A stretch of DNA of 64,000 bases. It comes from CAZMGB01 sp964565775. GTDB lineage: Bacteria > Chloroflexota > Dehalococcoidia > DSTF01 > JALHUB01. Shown here one piece after another: positions 8,220 to 15,699 of this stretch. Each line of letters starts with the position of its first letter. Position 1 is the first letter of the stretch. The stretch spans positions 62,001 through 126,000 of the forward strand of contig CAZMGB010000005.1 in the NCBI GenBank assembly GCA_964565775.1, read 5' to 3'. The notes beneath the pieces are model-generated. The model was not told the DNA's origin. It saw nothing but the letters and a program-made list of their open reading frames with translations, and searched no databases. The position numbers were made by a program, and so were the translations under genes.

Positions 8220-9257
8220 CTAGGGTGCGACCGACACCTTGATGGAGCCGGTCGACTTGTCGGCGGCGGTCTCGAACGCCTCGCCGACGCGGCTCAGGGG
8301 CAGGCGGTGAGTGATGAGGCGGCGCAGGTCGTCGGCCCGGCGCGTCGCTAGCTCGAGGGCAAGCTCAAAGTCGGAGCGGGCCTCGCCGCGACCGTAGATC
8401 ATCGCCGCGATGATGCGGCCCTCCTTCAGAAACAGGCCCAGAGGGTGCCAGACTACCGGCTTGACGAAGAGGCCAAGAAGGCATATCCGGCCGCCGGGAC
8501 GCACCAAAGCCGCGGCGTGGGCTAGGGTGTCGGCCTCACCCCCAACCGCCTCCACCACCACGTCCACGGCATGGCCGCCGGCCTCCTGCGTGAACGCCGC
8601 CAACGCTCCGCCGGTCGCCTCTACGGTGCGGGACGCCCCCAGCGCGCGGGCCGTCTCGGCCTGGTGCGGGTAGCGAGCCACGACCGTCACTTCGCTGGCG
8701 CCGAACGCCTGCGCCGCCAGGAGCGACATCTGGCCGATAGTCCCCGCTCCCAGGACGACTACCCTCTCTCCTAGCGACAAGTCTACCCGCTGCAGGCCGT
8801 GCACGGCGACGGCCAGGGGCTCGACCAGGGAGCCGAGCTCGCTTTCCAGACCGTCGGGGAGCGAATACACGCAATACGCCGGCACCGCCACGTACTCGGC
8901 GAGGGCGCCGGGCGGGCCCGTTCCCAGAAGCTGGCGGCTGGTGCAGAGTTGGTAGCTGCCGCCGAGGCAGTATTCGCACTGGTGGCAGACGACGAGGGGC
9001 TCCACGCAGACCCTGTCGCCGGGCCGGAAGCTGTCGACGCCTGGCCCCACCTCAGCGACCTCGCCGCTGAACTCGTGGCCCAGGAGAAGACCGGGGGCGA
9101 AAGGAAGCTCGCCCTTGTAGAAGTGGAGGTCGCTGCCGCAGACGCCGCAGTGGCGCACTCGCACCAGAACACCGCCGGGCGCGGGGGCCGGCTTCTCGAC
9201 GCCCCTGATCTCGAGGGAACGTATGCCGTTGAGGAAGGCAGCCTGCATCTCAGACAT
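8220..9257 (-). CDS. Zinc-dependent medium-chain alcohol/polyol dehydrogenase
   Basis: 345 residues from ATG 9257, with GGAG about 8 bases upstream. Catalytic zinc ligands are Cys37 in HCGVCGSD and His61/Glu62 in GHEFSG; a structural-zinc loop carries Cys91, 94, 97 and 105 (CHQCEYC...C). The Rossmann domain contains VVVLGAGTIGQ. The layout matches the sorbitol/threonine dehydrogenase group that oxidises alcohols or polyols with NAD(P). Substrate is not resolved. Its start is about 107 bases downstream of the end of the FTR-like gene on the same strand, so the two may be co-transcribed. Confidence 0.88.
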   Translation of the reverse strand: MSEMQAAFLNGIRSLEIRGVEKPAPAPGGVLVRVRHCGVCGSDLHFYKGELPFAPGLLLGHEFSGEVAEVGPGVDSFRPGDRVCVEPLVVCHQCEYCLGGSYQLCTSRQLLGTGPPGALAEYVAVPAYCVYSLPDGLESELGSLVEPLAVAVHGLQRVDLSLGERVVVLGAGTIGQMSLLAAQAFGASEVTVVARYPHQAETARALGASRTVEATGGALAAFTQEAGGHAVDVVVEAVGGEADTLAHAAALVRPGGRICLLGLFVKPVVWHPLGLFLKEGRIIAAMIYGRGEARSDFELALELATRRADDLRRLITHRLPLSRVGEAFETAADKSTGSIKVSVAP

Positions 9258-9364
9258 TGTGCGCTCCTGGGTGGATTTCGCTCACTCCGGCACGCTCTTC
9301 GCCCTCGGGCGCCGCCCTGCCGGGGGTTCGGCAGCCTGCCGAGGAGGCTGTCGTCAGAAAGGCT

Positions 9365-9850
9365 CTATCGAGAGCTGTCAGAGCCGGCGCTGTCCGCCTT
9401 GCCGGCCCGCTTCTGGATCCTGCGTCCCTGCTTCTCCTCCAGCCGGCCCAGAGCCCGTCCTTTCTCCGGATGCGGGTCTTTGACGATGCCGTAGATCTCA
9501 CGGCCTTCATGATCCGCGGGCAGGTGCTCGGTTATCGGAAGACCTTCCGAATTGCAGAAGAGCATTCAGTGACAGTACTTGTACTTCTGCATCTCCTCGC
9601 AGGCGCAGACCCACTCGCTCGATTTCGCCTCTTCCGCCTTGTCCACGTAGAAGTTGCATGGACAAAGCGGTCGCCCGACCTCATCGATGTTCTTGGCGAG
9701 CCCGATCACCAGGAACTCGGTAATCTCGCGCTGTGGGTGGAGATAGGAGCCGCTCTTCTCAGCAAACTTCTCCACGAACTTCCACATCTTGTCGAGGTTC
9801 GCTGCGGACGCCTGCTGTCGGTCTTCATCGGTCGGCTTGTCTACGGTCAT
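9365..9850 (-). CDS. Candidate selenoprotein: ferredoxin:thioredoxin reductase catalytic chain with in-frame TGA
   Basis: The first 94 codons (ATG 9850) show the FTR catalytic-chain pattern CPC-x16-CAC-x8-CH: Cys63/65, Cys82/84, Cys93-His94. The expected next residue is the second Cys of CHC. Instead codon 95 is TGA (9566-9568), and the frame stays open for 66 more codons beginning MLFCNSEGLPITEHLP, which continue family-like sequence to a stop at 9365-9367. In known FTRs that cysteine is one half of the redox disulfide beside the [4Fe-4S] cluster. A hairpin with a GGUC loop starts 15 bases after the TGA. Read-through gives 161 residues with Sec95. If TGA were a stop, the product would lack an active-site residue. 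A base error changing TGC/TGT to TGA is the main alternative. The reductase would pass electrons from ferredoxin to a thioredoxin-like partner. Confidence 0.75.
9525..9568 (-). promoter_or_regulatory. Bacterial SECIS-like element after the FTR TGA codon
   Basis: On the minus strand the TGA (9568-9566) is followed by a perfect stem UCGGAA / UUCCGA (9550-9545 and 9540-9535) capped by GGUC. UGCUC just after the TGA and GAGCA near 9525-9529 can form a lower helix. The loop starts 22 bases from the TGA. The GGUC apical loop and this spacing match what SelB recognises in E. coli fdhF-type elements. Pairing was done by eye. Confidence 0.65.
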
Positions 9851-9892
9851 CCGTATCTCCGAGCTCTCTCGCTGGCCGCCCCGCCAGGACAG

Positions 9893-9906
9893 GAGAGGGC
9901 CCTCTC
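9893..9906. promoter_or_regulatory. 14-bp perfect palindrome between aminotransferase and FTR genes
   Basis: GAGAGGGCCCTCTC lies 43 bases upstream of the FTR start and 41 bases after the aminotransferase stop. It could be an operator. Without a loop or T-run it is unlikely to be a terminator. Confidence 0.3.
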
Positions 9907-9946
9907 ATACTTCACCCGTCCCTCCGCCGCGAAGCAGCCACCGACG

Positions 9947-11092
9947 CTAGCTCAGGAATCGAAGGACTCGCATTATGTCCTCTTCGTTGTTGTAGGCGTT
10001 CAGGCCGGCGTGCACGCAGTCCTCGCGCTCGTTTATGACGATGAACTCGCGGTGCATCGCGGGGACGATCTCCTTCGCCGGCCGATTAGAGGGTGGCCGC
10101 CAGAGCACGATCCCTGACCACTCCCCAGTGCCTCGCGGCGACACCACCTCCCCTCCCCGTTCGGCGGCGCCCGCCAGCATGAAGTCGGTCAGTTCCTTGA
10201 TGCGGGCGGCGATCGCCTCCGTTCCGATCTCAGCTATGAGGTCAAGGGCAGCGTTCAGCGCCACCAGCCCGATGTAGTTGTGGCTTCCCTCCTCGAAGCG
10301 GGACGCGTCCGTCTTCACGTCCACGATGTACTCCTGGTTTGGGTACTCGGGATCGTCGCCGTGCGTCATCGAGCCGAGGGCGATGTGCACCGGCCGCAGC
10401 TCAGCGAGCAGCTCTCGGCGAACGTAGTAGACACCAAGCCCTTGAAGCCCCCAGAGCCACTTGTGGGTGCCGGCCGCCAGAAAGTCGATGCCGCAGTCGC
10501 GCACGTTGAGCGGAATGGCGCCGAGTCCCTGGATGGCATCGACCAGCAGGAGCGTCCCGTTGGCTCTGCACAGCTCGCCGAGTCGCTTGAGGTCGGCGCG
10601 GAACCCGGAGTCGAACTGAACGAAGCTGATGGCGAGGAGGCGCGTCCGTTTCGTAAGGTCGCGCTCGACCATCTCCGGGGTGACGCGGCGCTCCTCCATC
10701 GAGCGTACTACCGTCCTCACCCCTTCGCTCTCTTTCATCATGAACGGGTACACGACGGTGGGGTATTCGCCTTGATAGGCGAGGACCTCGTCTCCGGGCT
10801 GCCAGCGAATGGACTCCGCCGTCCAGACTATCCCCTCGCCGGTGTTCCGGGCGAAGGCGATCTCATCGGCGTCGCAGCCGAGGAGCTGGGCCGTCTTGGC
10901 ACGGGCGTCTTTGAGCACCTGCGGAGCGGCGAGCAGCGTTGCCGCCACGCCCGCGCCCTGCAGGCCCTCGAGCGCGCCGCGTATCGCCTCGGTGACCGGC
11001 GTCGGCATCGGGGCCAGGCCGTTGTTCGCGAAGTAGGTGAGGTTCTTCGCCGCCGGGAACAGGTCACGTACGTCTTCGATGGGAATGGACAT
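9947..11092 (-). CDS. Class V aminotransferase (cysteine desulfurase/isopenicillin-epimerase-like)
   Basis: 381 residues from ATG 11092, preceded by AGGAGG; an upstream in-frame start would add 24 residues before that site. The fold-type I PLP pattern is clear: FANNGLAPMP near the N terminus, LLLVDAIQGLGAIPLNV before the cofactor lysine, and AAGTHKWLWG with Lys211 as the likely Schiff base. It resembles cysteine-desulfurase-like and isopenicillin N epimerase-like proteins. I do not see a typical SufS/IscS mobile cysteine loop, so sulfur transfer is uncertain. It is upstream of the iron-sulfur FTR-like gene on the same strand. Confidence 0.8.
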   Translation of the reverse strand: MSIPIEDVRDLFPAAKNLTYFANNGLAPMPTPVTEAIRGALEGLQGAGVAATLLAAPQVLKDARAKTAQLLGCDADEIAFARNTGEGIVWTAESIRWQPGDEVLAYQGEYPTVVYPFMMKESEGVRTVVRSMEERRVTPEMVERDLTKRTRLLAISFVQFDSGFRADLKRLGELCRANGTLLLVDAIQGLGAIPLNVRDCGIDFLAAGTHKWLWGLQGLGVYYVRRELLAELRPVHIALGSMTHGDDPEYPNQEYIVDVKTDASRFEEGSHNYIGLVALNAALDLIAEIGTEAIAARIKELTDFMLAGAAERGGEVVSPRGTGEWSGIVLWRPPSNRPAKEIVPAMHREFIVINEREDCVHAGLNAYNNEEDIMRVLRFLS

Positions 11093-11206
11093 GTCGGAGC
11101 CTCCTGCTGGCGTGGTGAGCCGTCGCGCTTCCGGGCACGGTGCCTCGCCACGATGCGAACTCAAGCTAGGCCGGCATAGCGGATTGTACCACAGAAGGCG
11201 GGGCTG

Positions 11207-11734
11207 TCAGCCCGACGAAAAACGCCGCGCATTCCCCATATGGGGCCACACAAACGCCTGCACGTTGTCCAGGATCTGCTTCACGTGGTTGCGATCGTGG
11301 TGCAGCCACTCGTGGAGAAGCTCCACGACGCGCAGCTCACCGACGCGCGGATGCTCTCCGGACAATTGGAGCTGGTCAGGGCCCAGTGCGGTCACCATGC
11401 GGACGCTTTCGTTTCGCGCCGTCTCGAACTCGCGCAGGAGCTCCCGCCCATCCCGCTCGCAGTCCCGGCGCTGCCGTGCCACCGCCTCGGGGTCCCAGTC
11501 TTCCAGCTGCCGACCCGGTTGCGCCAGTATTCCCTGAATGCGCCCGGCGAAACCGCGTCGCTCTGCCTCCATCAGGTGGCCCAGCACCTCGTTCGCGCAC
11601 CATTCGCCCGCAGCGGGGTGCCAGCGCATCACCTCTTTCCCCAGCGGCTCCAGCTCAGCTCAAAGAACGTGAACCGCCGCCGATAGGAGCGCGGCGGTTT
11701 GCTCCGTACTAAAGGCCAGGCGCGGGTCTTCCAT
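11207..11734 (-). pseudogene. DinB-family protein interrupted by an in-frame TGA
   Basis: From ATG 11734 (AGGTGGAAG upstream) the frame reads MEDPRLAFSTEQTAALL and reaches TGA at codon 25 (11660-11662). It then continues AELEPLGKEV...RWHPAAGEWCANEVLGH with the DinB four-helix pattern, HEWLHHDRNH and WPHMGNARRFS, ending at 11207. The region before the TGA looks like the normal first DinB helix, so the stop most likely replaced an Arg codon (CGA to TGA). No SECIS-like hairpin follows. Restart at GTG 11632 would give a 141-residue product lacking helix 1. Function of this metal-binding family (thiol transferase-like or unknown) is not specified. Confidence 0.6.
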
Positions 11735-11905
11735 CTCTTCCACCTTTCGCTATGCCATGGAATGCTTCGGCCTTTGATCTGCCGGTGCAAGCCCTGTCGT
11801 GCTACCCCGTCCGGGAGAGCAGTCTCAATCCTCGCTTCGGCGCGCGTCCGGAGCGGGAGCCGTGCGGCCCGGCAGCGCCGGGAGAGAGACCACGGCTCCC
11901 TTTCC

Positions 11906-13102
11906 CTAGAGCTGCTCCGCAGCCTTGAGCGAGACCACCTCGTTCGTGCCGTCCATGATCTGGAGCAGCTTCGCGTCGCGGTAGAACTTCTCGACGGGGT
12001 GCTCCTTCGAGATGCCGTAGCCGCCGAAGATCTGGATCATGTCGGCGGTGACCTGCATCGCCATGTCGCTCGCCATCGTACGGGCCGCCATCGCCGTCGG
12101 CAGGTGCGGCGTCCCGACGCTCGCCAGCCACGAGGACTTCCAGAGCAACGCCCGCGCCGCCTCGATCTGACGGTACGCGTTGAAGAGCTTCAGCTTCACG
12201 GTGTCGTGCTCAAAGATGACCTTGCCGCCCTGAACCCGCTGCCTCGCGTACGCCAGAGCCTCCTCGTACGCGGCGCGTGCGACGCCGACGGCGATGGTGC
12301 CGACCGCCGTGTTGCCGCCGGTGACGATCCGCTCGATGAGCACCTTGTACGCGGGCCCCGGTGGGAGAACCATGAACTCGGGCGCGACACGTACCTCGTC
12401 GAAGAACACCTCCGCCTGGTTCAGGGTGCGAAGCCCGAGCTTGTTCAGCGGCTTACCGCGTGTGATCCCCGGCAGGTCGCCGGGAATAGCGAACGTCGCC
12501 GTGCCCTCCATGCCCTGAGTCGGGTCCATGTTCAGCATCAGCAGGAAGGCGTCGGCCATCCAGCCGTTGCTGACGAAGGCCGACTTGTGGCCGTTGACGA
12601 CGTAGCTGTCTCCGTCCTTGACCGCCGTCGCCTCCAGGCGGATGCCCTCCTGTCCGAACTGGAAGAGGTCCGAGCCGTGGTCGGGCTCCGTGATGGCCCA
12701 GGCGCCGCTGTGCTCTCCCTTCGTGTCATTGACGAACGCGTCCAGGTACTCGCGATAGAACGGGTGCTGGTCCCGCGCCATCGCGGCGCGCCCGACGATC
12801 ATGGGCGCCACGAGAAGGTGGCTGGCGATGCCGGCATCGCCCACCGCCAACTCCTCCTGGACGATGATGCCCGCCATCGGCGGCGCGCCCAGGCCACCCA
12901 CCTCCTTGGGGAGGCTTAGCTTGTGGAAGCCGATCTCGTACGCCTGCGAGAGGACCCGACGCATCTTGTCGCTGGCGTACGCCTCCTCGGGACTCGCGAT
13001 CTGGTCGAGTTCGATGCCGGCGGGGCGCACCTCCTGCCGGGCGAACTCTCGCGTCATGTCGCGAATCTTCTCCACCTCTTCCGGCAGAGCGAAATCCACC
13101 AT
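11906..13102 (-). CDS. Acyl-CoA dehydrogenase
   Basis: 398 residues from ATG 13102, with GAGGAG upstream. The usual three-part fold is visible: an N-terminal helical domain, the middle beta domain with WAITEPDHGSDL (flavin-binding), and a C-terminal helical domain with GYGISKEHPVEKFYRDAK and IMDGTNEV. This FAD enzyme introduces the alpha-beta double bond in acyl-CoA and passes electrons to ETF. It runs in the same direction as the next acyl-CoA dehydrogenase upstream, with 152 bases between them, so they may act on one pathway. Chain length or branched-chain specificity is not evident. Confidence 0.92.
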   Translation of the reverse strand: MVDFALPEEVEKIRDMTREFARQEVRPAGIELDQIASPEEAYASDKMRRVLSQAYEIGFHKLSLPKEVGGLGAPPMAGIIVQEELAVGDAGIASHLLVAPMIVGRAAMARDQHPFYREYLDAFVNDTKGEHSGAWAITEPDHGSDLFQFGQEGIRLEATAVKDGDSYVVNGHKSAFVSNGWMADAFLLMLNMDPTQGMEGTATFAIPGDLPGITRGKPLNKLGLRTLNQAEVFFDEVRVAPEFMVLPPGPAYKVLIERIVTGGNTAVGTIAVGVARAAYEEALAYARQRVQGGKVIFEHDTVKLKLFNAYRQIEAARALLWKSSWLASVGTPHLPTAMAARTMASDMAMQVTADMIQIFGGYGISKEHPVEKFYRDAKLLQIMDGTNEVVSLKAAEQL

Positions 13103-13254
13103 GATCGTCTCCTCTTCGTTCGTCAACGTTTCTGACAGAAGACAGGCATCGCTGTCTCCGGGTACAGGGGCGGCGCTTCTGGAGCGGCGCGCAGAGCGGG
13201 CACCGCCACGGCGGGCTAATCGATGCGGCTCTGATTCGGCGCCCTCAGGCGGGT

Positions 13255-14433
13255 CTACTCGCGAGGCAGGCCCAGTCCCCGAGTGGCGATGATGTTGCGC
13301 TGGATCTCGGATGTGCCGGCGGCGATCGTCGCCCCCACGGACTCCAGGTAAGCGCGCTCCCAGCGGCCGCGGCGGGGCGCCTTGTCGCCGTAGATGCCGC
13401 CGTAGAGGCCGAGGACCTTCATGGCCGTCTGCGCCGTTCGCTGGGTCAGCTCCGAGGCGTAGAGCTTGGTCATGGACGCCTCATAGTTGGGGATGAGGCC
13501 GCGCGCCTGCATGGAGATGACGCGGTGGGACATCAGCTTGGCCACGTGGGCCTCCAGCATCCGGTCGGCCAGCTCCCAGCGCAGCGACGGATTGCGCCTC
13601 AGCGTGCATTCCCCCTGCTCGGCGTGCTCCAGCGCGTAGCGTATGATGTCCTCCACGGCGTGCCGGTTCTGCACCGCCGCTCCTACGCTGGAGCGCTCGA
13701 AGTCGAGGGTGGTGGTGCCGATGTACCAGCCGCGGTCTTCCTCCCCCACGAGGTTGCGTGAGGGGACACGCACGTTGTCGAAGTACACCTCGTTGAACAT
13801 CTTCCGGTTGGACATGTCCACCAGGGGCCGTACCTCGATGCCCGGCGACTTCATGTCGACCAGGAAGTAGCTGATCCCCCGGTGCTTGGGGGCGTCGGGG
13901 TTGGTGCGAGCGAGCATGAACACCCAGTGAGCGTACTGGGCGATGCTGGTCCAGATCTTCTGGCCGTTGATGACATAGTCGTCGCCGTCGCGGACGGCGC
14001 GCGTCTGGAGGCTCGCTAGGTCGGAGCCGGCGTTCGGCTCACTGAAGCCCTGGCACCAGAGGACCTCCCCGGAGAGGATGCGGCCCAGGTGCTCCTTCTT
14101 CTGCTCCTCCGATCCGTGGACGATGAGGGTGGGCCCCACCATGGACACACCGAAGCCGCCCACGTTGGGGGTCCGCGCCTCGGCGAACTCCTCATTGAGG
14201 ATGAACTGCTGCATGACGGACATGCCGGCGCCGCCGTATTCCTTGGGCCAGGCGGGGGCGATCCATCCTTTGTCGGCCAGCTTCTGTCTCCACCCGCGCA
14301 TCGCCTCGAACATGCCGGCCAGGCCCTCGCCGGCGTCGGCCATGCCCCGAAGGCGGTCAGGCCGCTCCTTCTTCAGGAAGTCCCGGACTTCGTCTCGGAA
14401 AGCAGCTTCGTCAGGGCTGTCTCGGAAGTCCAC
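13255..14433 (-). CDS. Acyl-CoA dehydrogenase
   Basis: 392 residues from GTG 14433, which has AAGGAGG close upstream. Diagnostic segments are WPKEYGGAGMS, CQGFSEPNAGSDL, VINGQKIWTS, and near the C terminus AGTSEIQRNIIATRGLGLP. This form is common among actinobacterial and chloroflexotal FadE proteins, some of which act on large or steroid-like acyl-CoAs. The sequence shows no feature fixing the substrate. Its 5' region faces the enoyl-CoA hydratase gene, which is divergently transcribed from the same 267-base spacer. Confidence 0.92.
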   Translation of the reverse strand: MDFRDSPDEAAFRDEVRDFLKKERPDRLRGMADAGEGLAGMFEAMRGWRQKLADKGWIAPAWPKEYGGAGMSVMQQFILNEEFAEARTPNVGGFGVSMVGPTLIVHGSEEQKKEHLGRILSGEVLWCQGFSEPNAGSDLASLQTRAVRDGDDYVINGQKIWTSIAQYAHWVFMLARTNPDAPKHRGISYFLVDMKSPGIEVRPLVDMSNRKMFNEVYFDNVRVPSRNLVGEEDRGWYIGTTTLDFERSSVGAAVQNRHAVEDIIRYALEHAEQGECTLRRNPSLRWELADRMLEAHVAKLMSHRVISMQARGLIPNYEASMTKLYASELTQRTAQTAMKVLGLYGGIYGDKAPRRGRWERAYLESVGATIAAGTSEIQRNIIATRGLGLPRE

Positions 14434-14700
14434 AACAACCTCCTTCCGCCGTCGACTCGAACCTCGGAGCCGTCTTCGTACTCACGCATAATGCACGGCG
14501 TGGGGCGGGCCCGTCAAGCAGACGCTCCGCCGTCAATGCCGCGGTTCGATAGTGCCTCAGTGGACCGTTTCGAGGAGGCACCGTCACGATCCCGTCAGAG
14601 CTGCTCTTCATTCTACCTGCGCTGAAGGACGCCACGACCGATCAGCCCCACATTGTGCTAGACTCTCCCCAGCAACGACTACTGAGAAGGGGGCACGAGG

Positions 14701-15492
14701 ATGGCGCACGAGATGATTATCGCAGAACAGCGAGGCCGCGTGGGCATCATCACCTTCAACCGCCCGGAGCGCTTGAACGCCCTCCACGACACCATGATGG
14801 GGGAGACACGAAAGCAGATCGACGAGTGGAACGCGGATGAAGGCGTCGGCGCGATCGTGATTACGGGGGCGGGGCGGGCTTTCTGCGCCGGCGCCGATAT
14901 CGGTGGCTGGAAGCGCAACATCGAGCGGCGAGAGAGGGGCGAGGAGGTGCGGGCCCAGAGGGACGCCGAGAACTGGGTCCAGTTCTGCCTGCGCTCGAAG
15001 CCCCTCATCTGCGCGATAAACGGCCCGTCCATCGGCGCCGGCCTGACCATCACTCTGCCCTGCGACGTGCGCATCGCCTCCGACCAGGCGCGCCTCTCTA
15101 TGCGCTTCATCCGCGTGGGCGTGATTCCCGAGCTGGCGAGCACACACATCCTGGCCCAGATCGTCGGTCAGGGCCACGCCCTGGAGTTGATGCTCAGCGG
15201 AAAGACGATCAGCGGCGACGAGGCGGCGCGCATCGGTCTCGTGAACCGGGTGGTGCCCCAGGACGACCTCATGGAGGAGGCGTGGGCCATCGCCGACGAG
15301 ATCGCCTTCAACCCGACGGAATCGATCTTCGCGGTCAAGAGGCTGGCCTGGCAGAACCTGGCCGAGAGCGACCTGGCGACGGTCTACGGGCGCGAGGTCA
15401 AAGAGTTCGCGGCGGCGATCGCCCGTCCCACGTTCAAGGAAGCGGTCAGCGCCTTCATGGAGAAGCGCCAGCCGGACTTCCACAAGTCGTAG
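14701..15492 (+). CDS. Enoyl-CoA hydratase/isomerase family protein
   Basis: 263 residues from ATG 14701, preceded by GAAGGGGG. The crotonase fold is indicated by VGIITFNRPERLNAL, the oxyanion-hole segment FCAGADIGG, the second oxyanion region INGPSIGAGL, and ELMLSGKTISGDEA. It probably hydrates 2-enoyl-CoA in beta-oxidation-like catabolism together with the neighbouring dehydrogenases. Hydratase versus isomerase cannot be separated by reading alone. Confidence 0.9.
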   Translation: MAHEMIIAEQRGRVGIITFNRPERLNALHDTMMGETRKQIDEWNADEGVGAIVITGAGRAFCAGADIGGWKRNIERRERGEEVRAQRDAENWVQFCLRSKPLICAINGPSIGAGLTITLPCDVRIASDQARLSMRFIRVGVIPELASTHILAQIVGQGHALELMLSGKTISGDEAARIGLVNRVVPQDDLMEEAWAIADEIAFNPTESIFAVKRLAWQNLAESDLATVYGREVKEFAAAIARPTFKEAVSAFMEKRQPDFHKS

Positions 15493-15530
15493 ATCGGCGC
15501 CGGGGAGAGCGCATCCCCTTTGTGGCAAAA

Positions 15531-15546
15531 GGGGACTACGGTCCCC
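15531..15546. promoter_or_regulatory. Dos-box-like palindrome (candidate DosR site)
   Basis: GGGGACTACGGTCCCC has perfect 6-base arms and fits the DosR consensus GGGACTWWAGTCCC at 12 of 14 positions. It lies 154 bases upstream of the CoA-disulfide-reductase-like gene. A DosR-like regulator with the same recognition helix is encoded at 55311-55973. Confidence 0.4.
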
Positions 15547-15562
15547 CTGAAAGGAGCCCCGG

Positions 15563-15679
15563 ATGGCACCGAAGCGGGTGGCGCCACATCCAGATGATGT
15601 GGTACGGCTCGGCGTCGCGCACCTGCTCGTCGATCCCGCCAAGGCCCTCCGCGTCATCGGAGAAGGCGAGACGGGCTGA
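15563..15679 (+). CDS. Possible small protein, 38 residues
   Basis: ATG 15563 has AAAGGAG 6 bases upstream and the frame ends 20 bases before the next gene. The peptide MAPKRVAPHPDDVVRLGV continues to a hydrophilic end. No family is recognised. It could be a real leader-size gene, a remnant, or chance; the ribosome-binding site and position are the only support. Confidence 0.25.
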   Translation: MAPKRVAPHPDDVVRLGVAHLLVDPAKALRVIGEGETG

Positions 15680-15699
15680 GTCTAATCGGGAGGACTGCC

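Noticed and set aside
11640..11665. Second possible selenocysteine: TGA in the DinB gene
   Set aside because: No hairpin with a GU-type loop follows within 40 bases, and the position is not a cysteine in DinB proteins. A nonsense change or error is simpler.
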